A program made the position numbers and the translations under genes. The notes under the pieces are model-generated. The model was not told the origin of the DNA. It saw nothing but the letters and a program-made list of their open reading frames with translations, and ran no database searches. Positions 1 to 8,654 of a stretch of 64,000 nt of DNA are shown piece by piece. Every line of letters starts with the position of its first letter. Within the stretch, counting starts at the first letter, position 1. The stretch is from Lewinellaceae bacterium (GTDB lineage Bacteria > Bacteroidota > Bacteroidia > Chitinophagales > Saprospiraceae): contig JADJYW010000019.1 in NCBI GenBank assembly GCA_016719605.1, forward strand, positions 33,501-97,500. Reading direction: 5' to 3'.

Positions 1-123
1 ATCCTTGGTACCGCCATTGCGCCGTTCGGTGGCATGAAACAAAGTGGCATCGGGCGCGAAGGCTCCAAATACGGTATCGAGGAATTTTTGGAAATCAAAT
101 ATGTGTGCGTAGCCGGCCTGTAG
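1..123 (+). CDS. gabD: Succinate-semialdehyde dehydrogenase, C-terminal end (partial)
   Basis: The window opens inside this reading frame, and only the last 40 codons and a TAG stop are present. The segment PFGGMKQSGIGREGSKYG is the C-terminal signature of the aldehyde dehydrogenase superfamily. The following YGIEEFLEIKYVC ending is typical of NAD(P)-dependent succinate-semialdehyde dehydrogenase, which oxidises succinate semialdehyde to succinate in the cytoplasm. The catalytic Cys and Glu lie outside the window, so another ALDH subclass cannot be excluded. The gene converges on the protease gene that follows. Confidence 0.75.
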   Translation: MLGTAIAPFGGMKQSGIGREGSKYGIEEFLEIKYVCVAGL

Positions 124-143
124 CGGCGGGATTTATCCCGCCG
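124..143. terminator. GC-rich palindrome between convergent genes
   Basis: A perfect 9-bp inverted repeat with a 2-nt loop (CGGCGGGAT-TT-ATCCCGCCG) starts right after the stop of the upstream gene and contains the stop codon of the gene on the other strand. No clear T-run follows, so termination activity is inferred. The same motif recurs at 4521-4531 plus 5799-5808, where an IS element splits it. That suggests a dispersed repeat family. Confidence 0.5.
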
Positions 144-1236
144 TATGCCCGTCAGTTCCGGTGGGCCACTGCGCTCCATACTGTTCCACAAGAATATTAT
201 CGTAAAAATCGGCCTTTTCAAATAACCGTTGAAGGGTTTGCATACCCGTTTCCTCGTTCAGGTAGCGGTCGTATATGATCAGAGAAAGCAGGATATCTTG
301 CTCGTGTACCGACAAGGTGAGTGCCTCATTGGTATAGTTTTCCCGAAGAAGGAACTCGTACAGGGGCTTGATGTTTTCCCGGGGCAACTGGCAGAGGATC
401 GCATCGGCAGTCATCAGGCCGGTCTTCTCGTGGTAGGTAATGTTGATTTTGGCGCTGCCCTGGGCTATTTCCCAACAGTTTGGGCCGCCACGACTAAGGC
501 TCACGTCATGCCCGGTGCGGGTAATGAGCGCCTCGATAGTGCGCGGTACTCCTGTGGGCAGGTACTCGTCCACCGAGCCGGGCAGTTGTACGCGATTGCC
601 ACAAAAAGAGCAAAAACCCTTTTCCACCGTTTTTTCAGATACCACATTGGAGCAGGCTGAGCAGCGGCAGGTATTGTCGGCATTCGTTTTTTGGTAATCT
701 TCCAGCGAATCGTGCAAGAAACCCACCGGAAGTGAAAAACCGATATTATCGCCGTTTTGGATGATAAATGTGTTGATACCCACCACGTCCCCTTCGCCGT
801 CTACCAATGGGCCGCCGGAGTTACCTGGGTTCAGGGCAGCATCAATGTGTAGGTAGGGAATGTTGTTCATCACTTCGCGCGCGCTGGATATGATGCCGTT
901 TTTAACAGAAAATTTCAGCCCGAACGGGTGGCCGATGGCGGTCACGGGGTCGCGTTCCCGCAACATCTTGCCCACCCCGAGGCGCACCTCGGGTAATTCG
1001 GAGCCGTTGGCCGGCCCATCGAGAAATGCAAGATCGTACTTGCGGTCGGCATAACGTACCGTAGCCAGTTGTTTCTTGAACCGGGCGCCTTCGATGACTA
1101 CCGCGCGGTTGCCCTCCACTACATGGTGGTTGGTGACGATCAGTCCCCGGTCTTTCAAATAAAAACCCGTGCCCGTGCTGTATGGCGTGGCAATCTGGAC
1201 GATGATGTCGCGGTAGGTGTCTATAAAGTCGGACAT
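133..1236 (-). CDS. Trypsin-like serine protease with zinc ribbon and YbjN-like C-terminus
   Basis: 367 aa, no signal peptide, so probably cytoplasmic. Residues 1-180 are an S1C (HtrA/DegP-type) protease domain with the full triad: His38 in VTNHHVV, Asp68 in YDLAF and Ser140 in NPGNSGGPL. Residues 189-211 form a zinc ribbon (Cys191-x2-Cys194 and Cys208-x2-Cys211). Residues about 230-355 look like a YbjN / type III chaperone-like alpha-beta module, resembling a part of the neighbouring upstream gene product (gene 1259-2581), 22 bp away on the same strand. There is no PDZ domain, unlike classical DegP. Protease identity is secure; substrate and role are unknown. The pairing with the neighbour suggests that the two proteins act together. 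Confidence 0.85.
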   Translation of the reverse strand: MSDFIDTYRDIIVQIATPYSTGTGFYLKDRGLIVTNHHVVEGNRAVVIEGARFKKQLATVRYADRKYDLAFLDGPANGSELPEVRLGVGKMLRERDPVTAIGHPFGLKFSVKNGIISSAREVMNNIPYLHIDAALNPGNSGGPLVDGEGDVVGINTFIIQNGDNIGFSLPVGFLHDSLEDYQKTNADNTCRCSACSNVVSEKTVEKGFCSFCGNRVQLPGSVDEYLPTGVPRTIEALITRTGHDVSLSRGGPNCWEIAQGSAKINITYHEKTGLMTADAILCQLPRENIKPLYEFLLRENYTNEALTLSVHEQDILLSLIIYDRYLNEETGMQTLQRLFEKADFYDNILVEQYGAQWPTGTDGHTAG

Positions 1237-1258
1237 GTTGTTTCTGCTTGAAAGGTTT

Positions 1259-2581
1259 CTAACCTTTTTCTCGAGTCATATCCAGATTGCGGATCATTTC
1301 CAGAAAACTCCTGGCGAAGAGCGGCATGGACGTGAAATCCAAAAGTTTGGTTGCGGGACGCAGACGCGGGTATTCGCGCCGGTTATTTTCGGCTATGGCT
1401 TGAATGCCCTGGAAAATCAGGCGTTTGTCTGGCAGCCCGTCCGGGGTAACAAATGTCGGGAAGCCGAGGCCGCTAAAAAAATCTGATTCGGTTATCTGGT
1501 AAAACAAGTGGAGCAAATCGCGGTCGGGCTTTGGCGGCACATTTTGAAACAATGCGTTGCCAACAATATACTGCGGCACAGCAAGCGCCAGTTCGAGGTG
1601 GTTTTGGCTGAGGTGCCATTCCATATTGGGCAGTTCGCCGTCAATGAGGGCGACAATACGCTCGTGGTTGGCTGGCGGATTGACGCCGAACGTGCTGCGC
1701 GTGCGGTACAACTCGCGAAGAATTTGCGCCCTCGGGCGGTCAAGAATTTTTTGAAACTCTTTGCGCAGAGCAAGGAGTTTGAGTTGATTGGTGCGCTCGT
1801 CCTTGGTAAAATAAATCCCGTAGATTTTTTCCAGCGTATCCATCACAAATCCCTCCGGACGAAGCAGGTAATCCAACCGAAATGCCAGCGAAAGCAGCAG
1901 ATAGGCATAGCCGCCGGGATATTTGTTGGGATCGGGATCGGCTTTGTCCATCAGGACAAAAGCCGACTGGATTTGGGCACACAGGTAATCGTATTTGACG
2001 GCCTTTTCCGATTCAGGTATTTCCGCCTCAGGCGGCGTTTCCACCGGGTGCAGCGTGCTAAACTCGTCTATGAGCAAATCATCCTGCTTGTCGGCATGCA
2101 CGGCCAGTTCGCGCAGGGCGTGCAGTAGTTTGAGCGGTGAGGCGTCCACGCCCGGCGTATCGAAGCGCAAGAGCAGGATGTTGTCGGGCGACAGGGCAAA
2201 ACGGCAAAACTTGAGGTTGTAGTTGTATTCCATAAGGCGGCGCAGGAAACCCACATTCAGGTCTTCAGCGCGTGCAACCTTGCTTTCGGCCAAAACCTTG
2301 CCGGCCGTAGCCAGACCCGTGATGCGCTGGGACCCCTGCTGAAATTCGAAGTGCAGCGTCCCGTCCGCTTGTTTCCAGTGCACATTGTCCACCCGGTCGT
2401 CGCGCAGGTAGGTAAAAAATGCATCGTATGCCTCCAGGTGCAAGTCTTTATCAAATAACTCCAGCGAACGGTTCCAGGCAGCCACCTGGTCGTCCGTTTT
2501 GTAGGCATCGGTATAGCGCCCGAAAGGTATGTCCGGGAGCACCGCTTGGCGCTTGCCGAAGAGTTGTTCGAAGAAACCCAT
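1259..2581 (-). CDS. YbjN-like domain protein, function unknown
   Basis: 440 aa from the ATG at 2581 (MGFFEQLFGK). The frame stays open for 37 more codons, but that stretch overlaps the divergent GSCFA gene's promoter region and looks non-coding. Residues about 30-175 resemble a YbjN / Tir-chaperone-like fold, including FLRRLMEYNYNLKFCRF, whose layout matches the C-terminal module of the downstream protease. The remainder is helical with no recognised motif or membrane segment. It is the first gene of a two-gene unit with the protease. A possible minus-strand -7 element (TACTTTTG) lies about 40 bp upstream of the start. Function is not known. Confidence 0.75.
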   Translation of the reverse strand: MGFFEQLFGKRQAVLPDIPFGRYTDAYKTDDQVAAWNRSLELFDKDLHLEAYDAFFTYLRDDRVDNVHWKQADGTLHFEFQQGSQRITGLATAGKVLAESKVARAEDLNVGFLRRLMEYNYNLKFCRFALSPDNILLLRFDTPGVDASPLKLLHALRELAVHADKQDDLLIDEFSTLHPVETPPEAEIPESEKAVKYDYLCAQIQSAFVLMDKADPDPNKYPGGYAYLLLSLAFRLDYLLRPEGFVMDTLEKIYGIYFTKDERTNQLKLLALRKEFQKILDRPRAQILRELYRTRSTFGVNPPANHERIVALIDGELPNMEWHLSQNHLELALAVPQYIVGNALFQNVPPKPDRDLLHLFYQITESDFFSGLGFPTFVTPDGLPDKRLIFQGIQAIAENNRREYPRLRPATKLLDFTSMPLFARSFLEMIRNLDMTREKG

Positions 2582-2652
2582 GCGCGTATTGGAGTTGGTT
2601 GGCGAAAAAGAGCGACAAAAGTAGCAAGTTTGCCCGGAAAAAAGGGGACACC

Positions 2653-3645
2653 ATGAAATCGTTTCGGACAATGCTGCCACCGTACCAGACACCGTTCGCT
2701 CTTGCGCACACGGATCGGCTCCTGCTCGTAGGCTCCTGCTTCACCGAGCATATCGGGGCGTATCTGGCAGCAGCCAAATTTCAAATGCGGGTGAATCCCA
2801 ACGGAATCGTGTACAATCCCGTTTCAATTGCTGCCACATTGCAGGCACTTCAGCAGGAACAGGCGGATGCCGAAAAACTATTGTTCGAGCACCAGGGGCT
2901 TTGGCATAGTTGGGCACATCACGGACGTTTTTCGCATCCCGACCGGGAGGTCGCGTTGCAAAATATTGAAACGGCGCACCGCGAAACGGCGGCATTTTTT
3001 AAAAATACAAACCGCCTGCTGCTCGCACTCGGCACGGCAGATGTGTTTTGCCTGCGGGAAACAGACCAGGTGGTGGCCAACAACCACAAGGCGCCCGCCA
3101 ATTGGTTTTGGCAGCGCCGGCTGACTATCGCAGAAACGGTGAACACGCTGGAAAATGCGCTGGTACAATGGCATGCCGGAAAACCCGAACGGAATGTGCT
3201 GCTGACCGTCAGCCCGGTGCGCCACCTGCGCGGTGGTTTGGTAGAAAACCAGCGTAGCAAGGCTGTGCTGGTGCTGGCCTGCGCCGAACTGTGCGAACGA
3301 CTCGATTTTGTACACTACTTCCCGGCGTACGAATTGCTGCTGGATGATTTGCGGGACTACCGGTTTTACGCCGCCGACATGGTACACCCGACGGATACGG
3401 CCGTGGACTACATCTGGGACTACTTTGCCGAGGCTTTTTTTTCTTCTGAAACCCGAAGCTTGCTGGCGCAAATCGCCAAAATACGAACAGCCGTCGCCCA
3501 CCGCCCGTTTCACCCCGACACCCCGGAGCACCACGCCTTTGCCCGCCAACAACTGGAACTGATCCAAAAATTGACGCACCAGCATCCGGAACTGGATTTT
3601 TCCGGGGAAGTCGCATGGTTTCAGCAATTTTGCACGCAGGCGTAA
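2653..3645 (+). CDS. GSCFA domain protein
   Basis: 330 aa from the ATG at 2653 (MKSFRTMLPP). Upstream codons in frame have no family resemblance. The signature GSCF sits at residues 27-30 (LLLVGSCFTEHIG), followed by NPNGIVYNP and, further on, LLTVSPVRHLRGG and ADMVHPT. Those motifs fit the SGNH-hydrolase-like GSCFA family, with Ser in GSC and a late D-x-x-H pair as the likely catalytic residues. The family is common in Bacteroidota and some proteobacteria and is thought to include esterase- or lipase-like enzymes; the substrate here is unknown. It is divergent from the YbjN/protease pair and is followed by an SDR gene 71 bp downstream. Confidence 0.85.
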   Translation: MKSFRTMLPPYQTPFALAHTDRLLLVGSCFTEHIGAYLAAAKFQMRVNPNGIVYNPVSIAATLQALQQEQADAEKLLFEHQGLWHSWAHHGRFSHPDREVALQNIETAHRETAAFFKNTNRLLLALGTADVFCLRETDQVVANNHKAPANWFWQRRLTIAETVNTLENALVQWHAGKPERNVLLTVSPVRHLRGGLVENQRSKAVLVLACAELCERLDFVHYFPAYELLLDDLRDYRFYAADMVHPTDTAVDYIWDYFAEAFFSSETRSLLAQIAKIRTAVAHRPFHPDTPEHHAFARQQLELIQKLTHQHPELDFSGEVAWFQQFCTQA

Positions 3646-3716
3646 CCTTACCGAAACCAAAATTTACAAGGTGGACGCCGGCACGGTATTTCTTGCCATC
3701 CAGCCAATCGTACAGT

Positions 3717-4502
3717 ATGGACCTTTCTTTGTTGAACAAAAATGCCCTTGTCGGCGGCGCCAGCGCCGGTATCGGACGGGCGGTAGCCCTCGAACTGGCC
3801 AACCTTGGAGCCAATGTGACCCTCGTAGCCCGTACCGAAACCACCTTGCAGGCCGCGATGGCCGGGTTGGACACCACGCAGGGACAACGGCACCGCTATT
3901 TAGTCGCCGATTTTGATGACAGCCAAATTCTGCTCACCAAAGTATCCGATCTGCTGGATCAGCAGCCCATTCATATTTTGGTGAACAACACGGGTGGCCC
4001 GCCGGGCGGACCTATTGTCGGCGCAAAACCCGAAGATTTTCTGAAGGCTTACCACAACCACCTCGTTTGTAATCAACTGCTGGCCCAGGCCGTACTGCCG
4101 GGCATGAAAGCAGCGGGTTACGGGCGTATTATCAACATCATCAGCACATCGGTGAAAGAACCGCTGGAAAATCTCGGCGTGTCCAACACAACCCGATGGG
4201 CAGTGGCATCATGGGCCAAAACCTGGGCCAATGAAGTGGGCGGGTTCGGTATCACCGTAAACAATGTGCTGCCCGGCTTCACCGGTACCGGGCGGCTGAC
4301 GGATATTATCGAAAAACGCGCAGCCGCTTCGGGCGCCTCGGCAGATGTGGTGGAAAACCAGTTCAAAAATCAGGTGCCACTGCGGCGTTTTGCGGAGCCG
4401 GCCGAAGTGGCCGCTGCCGTGGCATTCCTGGCAAGCCCCGCTGCCGGATACATCACGGGAATAAATTTGCCGGTGGACGGCGGGCGGACGCGAAGCTTGT
4501 GA
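3717..4502 (+). CDS. Atypical short-chain dehydrogenase/reductase (FabG-like)
   Basis: 261 aa from the ATG at 3717. The Rossmann motif GGASAGIG lies at residues 13-20, the NNTGG motif near 90 and a serine-rich strand (IINIISTSV) at 138-146. Where classical SDRs carry the YxxxK catalytic pair, this protein has Ser156-N-T-T-Arg160. This replacement marks an SDR subgroup often annotated as 3-oxoacyl-ACP reductase-like; whether it is catalytic is uncertain. The C-terminus (ASPAAGYITGINLPVDGG) is standard. The gene ends shortly before the IS630 insertion. Confidence 0.85.
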   Translation: MDLSLLNKNALVGGASAGIGRAVALELANLGANVTLVARTETTLQAAMAGLDTTQGQRHRYLVADFDDSQILLTKVSDLLDQQPIHILVNNTGGPPGGPIVGAKPEDFLKAYHNHLVCNQLLAQAVLPGMKAAGYGRIINIISTSVKEPLENLGVSNTTRWAVASWAKTWANEVGGFGITVNNVLPGFTGTGRLTDIIEKRAAASGASADVVENQFKNQVPLRRFAEPAEVAAAVAFLASPAAGYITGINLPVDGGRTRSL

Positions 4503-4531
4503 GCAAGCGGTAGGCAGTAGCGGCGGGTTTA

Positions 4532-5798
4532 TGAGTTTTGAAAAATTAAACGTTCTTTGACATATTGGTAAAAGCGCAATTAAAAGCGTTGGAGAAAAGT
4601 CCTACGTGTGCCAACAGGCCGACGTACCTAAGGATGCTGTTGGGCTCATGGGGCGGTTTGTTGCACCATTGGACGATGTGTTTTTTCAACACATCGAACC
4701 GATCAGTAAAGGGGTGATTATGCACGAGGTCTTGCTTAAGCATTTTCCATACTTTTTCGATAGGATTGAGCCAGGAAGCATATGTAGGCAAAAAGTGGAG
4801 TTGGACGGGCAGGTTCATTTTGAGGTACTTCTTTTGGGGTTTTAGGTTGGCCCACGAAGCGGGCACTTTGCGTTCAAAGGGATAAAGTTGCACTTGCAAA
4901 GCGGCCAAAACATTGGGGTGGACATGGACGGGCCAGTTGTCTAAAACGATTTGTACAATCTTGCCCGGATGCTTGTGTGTCAAGGTTTTGAAAAACTCAA
5001 TGAGAGCCGGTACGGTGATCTGGTTGCGGACGATGGCCTCAAAGTCACCCGTGAAGGCATTCAAAGCGCCGCAGATACGCAGTGCTTTGTCTGCCCTGTG
5101 TCCTTGGCGTGCCAAGGGCTGCGGCACACTGGATTCGACCCAGTCGTAACTGGCGCTGGGCTGCAAATGCACCGAAACTTGGTCAAAAAATACAAACCTG
5201 ACGTTCAGGGTCGAAATCCCGCACGATGCTCAAGACATGTTCAGAATTTTCTTGGTACAGCGGGTCTGGGCTATGTACGTGATGCCGCGCTCGAACGTGG
5301 CGCACACCCAGCCGACGAAGCACGCGCCAAGCGCCCGACACACTGTAAGAATTCAGGCAACTCACCGCCGAGCACAGGTTTTTAAGCGTCCAGCGAACAG
5401 CAACCAAGCCGAAACCTTGCGGACGGCTGCCCATCGAATACTCGATCTCACTTTTGGCCTCCGCTACCGCCATCGGGGAAAAAGAGGGCTTGCGACCTCT
5501 GCCGGGCTTGTTTTCAAGCCCCTTGATCCCCCTCTGCTTTGTATCGATGCACCCACTCATAGACGGTATTACGGCGACGAACCCGTAGCAGACCATAAAA
5601 TGCCACTTCTTTACCCTGGCGACCATCGGCTATCTGCAAAAGGGCCGAGGCGCGCTCTCGAAGGTGCGATTTAGCGGATTTTTTCACCATTTCTTCCAAT
5701 TCCTTTCGCTCCTCCTCACTCAATTCAAGTCGAAGTACCATGTTTTTTTTGCGCTAATTTCCAATATTTTAAAGAACGTTTTATTTTTCAAAATTCAT
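4532..5798. mobile_element. IS630-type insertion sequence
   Basis: An element of about 1.27 kb has imperfect terminal inverted repeats of nearly 48 bp (left end TGAGTTTTGAAAAATTAAAC, right end ending GTTTTATTTTTCAAAATTCA). It is flanked by TA on both sides (4530-4531 and 5799-5800), the target duplication of the IS630/Tc1-mariner group. Removing the element and one TA restores a palindrome nearly identical to that at 124-143. It carries one transposase gene, on the minus strand, which is frameshifted. Confidence 0.88.
4546..5741 (-). pseudogene. IS630 family transposase, broken by two frameshifts
   Basis: Three consecutive reading frames together give one transposase. The first part (5741 to about 5530) has the helix-turn-helix region; the second (to about 5187) continues GIKGLENKPGRGRKPSF; the third (to 4546) holds the DDE catalytic core: Asp in FFDQVSVHLQPS, Asp in IVLDNWPVH and Glu in WLNPIEKVWKML. 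Each transition needs skipping one base, in a run of five C (5528-5532) and of six A (5185-5190) on the plus strand. Programmed frameshifting is known in some IS families, but two shifts of the same kind in homopolymers fit decay or sequencing error better. Confidence 0.85.
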
Positions 5799-5823
5799 TA
5801 TCCCGCCAGAGGCAAAAGACAAA

Positions 5824-8193
5824 TTAGTAGTTGGCCGGGCTTGAGCCGAAAGTGCGCTTTCCGTTTTTCATCTCAATATGGAATTTACCCCGTTTGCCAA
5901 GTTCCTTTCCCGCACTGCCCCGGTAGAGTTCGAGATACCGCTTGTGCGTGGCATCGGATTGCTTTTTGCCGTTTACATGGAGGGTTTTGCCGGAGAGTTC
6001 CACGGAAAAATTATTGGGGTCGGTAACCAGTTCATCGCGCTGGAGGTTGATTTCCAGAAGGTGTACGATACCATATTGTTCCCGAAACCGAATCTGGTGC
6101 TCCTCGTTTGCCCAGTACGACCGGGATTTTGATTCTGCTGCTGCGGCCCGTTGCTCATCCAGCGCCGCGCGTTGCGCCCGCTCGGCTTTTTCAAGTGCCC
6201 GTTGTGCTTCTTCCAGCGCCTTGTGTGCTTCTTTCTGAGATTTTTTCCATTCGGTACGGCTTTGCGTGCGTTCCCGTTCCAGCGCGCATAGTTCCTGTTC
6301 GATTTGCCTGCGCTGTTGTTCCATGTCGCGCAGCGCTTCTTCCCGGATACGTTTGGCATCCATTTCAGGAAAGAATTCCCGGATTTGCAGCTCGGCGCCT
6401 TCCGGCGTATCAAATAAAAACTGTCCTCCATCCGGACTAAACTGGAAAAACTGTGGCGCGTCCGGTGCATCCGGCGCGGGCGGGATATGAAATTCCATAA
6501 CTCGTCCGTCGGGTCGGGGAGTGTGCAGGCGGCTGCCCTCCATTTGAAACACGCGTTCGTTACCCTCAAAAAAACGGATACCCGGAATATCCAGTTTTTC
6601 ACCTTTCTCCAGTTTTTTTCCATCCACCCAAACTTCATCGTTTTTGACCCGTATCTCCATGGGGTTCCCGTTTTGTTCCAAACGAATGACGGTGTTGCCC
6701 TGGTCGTCCACATCGGTGGTGATGATGGAAGAAGATGGCGCGTGCGGCGGAAATGGCGCACGCGGTGCGGGCATATTCCAACCGCGCGGGGCATCTGGCG
6801 GGGCCGGTGCAGGTTCCCAACCCGGTATTCCGGGTGGCGCCGGTGGGGCCGGCGGCGGTGTTGCGTCGCGCAAAATTTCTTTGGTGAGGGTACTGTATTG
6901 GTCGTATTCCGTGGCCGGGATTTCTTTTCCGTTGATGATGAGCCGACGCATTTTGCCGTCCTCCATCTCCATTTCCACGCGCTGGTTACCGTCGTCATGC
7001 ACGATTTTTCCGCGCTCTTTTTTGGGTTTTGGTACGGAATCGGTAACCGTTTGCCACACTTGTGTTTCTTGTGGCGTGCCGGCAGCGAGCCATGTTTTTG
7101 GTGTTTCTGCTATGTTACGAATGGCTTCTGCCAAGGCCGGCGGGGTATTGGCGCGCAACGTAAAGAGGACGATAAGAGCCGAAAAAATGACTAAGGCAAT
7201 GGTCTTTTCCATAATTGTAGTGGATGGTTGTGGTTGGTGGAGAATACGTTTGATACGTTCCAGCAGCAGGGGGCGACGACGGAGCAACGTGGGCGTGCCG
7301 TTCAGGCTCAGTGCCAGGTTGGGAGTTGGGGCGTTGCGGGCCAGGTCTTGCAGGTGTGCAAGGGTTTTGGCGTACGCCAGCCGGTTCCCGGTAAGCGCTA
7401 CGGCGGTGTCGTCGCAGCAGTTTTCGCGCTCGGCCCGGATGGTAGCGGATATCCACCACACGGCGGGGTGGAAATAAAACACAGCCTCGATGAGGGTTTG
7501 CAGGAGGTTGAAAAGCCAGTCGCGCCGCGCCAGGTGCGCCAGTTCGTGCGCCAGCACAGCCTCTACTTCGGCAGGGGAGAGCTGGTTGGCCAAACCGATG
7601 GGGAGCAGGATCATCGGTTTGAAAAAACCTAAAGCCATGGGTACCCGAATCAGAGCTGATTCCAGTAAAACCACCGGTCGGGTGTAGCCGATTTCGGCAG
7701 TCAATTTCCGTAAACGATCCTGCCAATCGGCCCCTGCCGGCCGGGTTTGTCGGCGTCGCAGGCGCTGCACATAATGCAGGCCTCCAGCCAAACGAAGCAG
7801 AAAAAACAAAAATCCGGGGAGCCATAGCGCCACGATCACGGGGTGGCATACCTCCAGTTTTGAGGCCATAGCGGCCCAAAAATTTTGAGAAACAGGCAGT
7901 GTGGCGCCAGGTGTGCCAAGTGTCATCGCCGGCAGCATCCAAACGGTTTGGGCGTCGGCAACCACAGGTACCTGCGCGGGCTGATACACCCGGACAAAGG
8001 TGGCTGCGGCAACAATGGCGAGACATAGCAGGGCGCTATAGGCTGCCCGGTAGCGCTGTTTTGCCGAGCGCAACCGCGGCAGTACGAGCCAGAGTACCAG
8101 GGCAATGGCCGAGCCTTGCCAAAGGGTGTGTACCAGCGTCCAACCTAAAGCGCGGACGACGGCGTCGGACAAAAAGAGCGAACTGTGCATCAT
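5824..8193 (-). CDS. M56 family metallopeptidase, BlaR1/MecR1-like sensor
   Basis: 789 aa. The N-terminal half has several hydrophobic segments (about residues 20-40, 53-68, 118-138) and the zinc protease motif HELAH at residues 216-220, followed by the ARRDW and ENCCDD segments of the M56 family. In place of the penicillin-binding sensor domain of BlaR1 there is a long periplasmic or cytoplasmic tail: a Pro-rich stretch (residues about 435-490), then a coiled coil rich in Arg, Glu and Ala (about 640-700). The start overlaps the blaI-like stop by 4 bp (ATGA), so the two are translationally coupled. It probably cleaves the repressor or other membrane targets in response to envelope stress; the signal is unknown. 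Confidence 0.88.
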   Translation of the reverse strand: MMHSSLFLSDAVVRALGWTLVHTLWQGSAIALVLWLVLPRLRSAKQRYRAAYSALLCLAIVAAATFVRVYQPAQVPVVADAQTVWMLPAMTLGTPGATLPVSQNFWAAMASKLEVCHPVIVALWLPGFLFFLLRLAGGLHYVQRLRRRQTRPAGADWQDRLRKLTAEIGYTRPVVLLESALIRVPMALGFFKPMILLPIGLANQLSPAEVEAVLAHELAHLARRDWLFNLLQTLIEAVFYFHPAVWWISATIRAERENCCDDTAVALTGNRLAYAKTLAHLQDLARNAPTPNLALSLNGTPTLLRRRPLLLERIKRILHQPQPSTTIMEKTIALVIFSALIVLFTLRANTPPALAEAIRNIAETPKTWLAAGTPQETQVWQTVTDSVPKPKKERGKIVHDDGNQRVEMEMEDGKMRRLIINGKEIPATEYDQYSTLTKEILRDATPPPAPPAPPGIPGWEPAPAPPDAPRGWNMPAPRAPFPPHAPSSSIITTDVDDQGNTVIRLEQNGNPMEIRVKNDEVWVDGKKLEKGEKLDIPGIRFFEGNERVFQMEGSRLHTPRPDGRVMEFHIPPAPDAPDAPQFFQFSPDGGQFLFDTPEGAELQIREFFPEMDAKRIREEALRDMEQQRRQIEQELCALERERTQSRTEWKKSQKEAHKALEEAQRALEKAERAQRAALDEQRAAAAESKSRSYWANEEHQIRFREQYGIVHLLEINLQRDELVTDPNNFSVELSGKTLHVNGKKQSDATHKRYLELYRGSAGKELGKRGKFHIEMKNGKRTFGSSPANY

Positions 8194-8618
8194 GGTTCCG
8201 GTTGATTTTGTTCAATTTGTGCCAGGAGCGCTTTGATCTCGTCAATTTCAGATTGATTGGCCTCGTGGTTGCCCAGCGCTTGCAGGACGAGTTTCATCGC
8301 GCTGCCCCGATAGGCTGCATCCACAAACTGCCGGAGCAGCGCGGACTGGGTTTCCTGTTCGTTCACGGCAGCCGAATAGATGTGCGTACGCCCCTCTTCG
8401 TCCCGGCCAACCAACCCTTTTTCATACATGATTTGCATGATTTTCAACGTGGTGGTGTACCCGGTTTCGCGAGGAGCGCCGGAGGAGCGCCGTCCGCTGC
8501 GGGCGGGTTTTTGCGGGTTGTTCAGGTGCTCGTTCACGGTGCGTACCGTGCTTGGCCCCAGTTCCCAAAGGAGCTGCAGGATTTCTAATTCGGATTCGGT
8601 TGGCTTGCTTGTTTGCAT
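8190..8618 (-). CDS. BlaI/MecI/CopY family transcriptional repressor
   Basis: 142 aa from the ATG at 8618 (MQTSKPTESELEILQLLWEL). An in-frame ATG at 8654 is possible, but it would place the start against the operator. The winged-helix DNA-binding domain spans residues 5-95 (LWELGPSTVRTVNEHL, YTTTLKIMQIMYEKGLVGR), and the dimerisation helix follows. Relative to the family there are about 15 extra residues (KPARSGRRSSGAPRE) between recognition elements, encoded by a GC-rich direct repeat (see findings). It is the partner of the M56 protease: BlaI dimers repress the operon until the protease inactivates them. Two 18-bp palindromes just upstream are likely its operators. Confidence 0.88.
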   Translation of the reverse strand: MQTSKPTESELEILQLLWELGPSTVRTVNEHLNNPQKPARSGRRSSGAPRETGYTTTLKIMQIMYEKGLVGRDEEGRTHIYSAAVNEQETQSALLRQFVDAAYRGSAMKLVLQALGNHEANQSEIDEIKALLAQIEQNQPEP

Positions 8619-8654
8619 GTTTGCGCAGGTGTGAAAAAATGACGCTGCAAACAT

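Noticed and set aside
5183..5626. Programmed frameshifting in the IS630 transposase
   Set aside because: Two shifts would be needed, in different homopolymers, and the same kind of error occurs in eight unrelated genes of the window. Error or decay is simpler.
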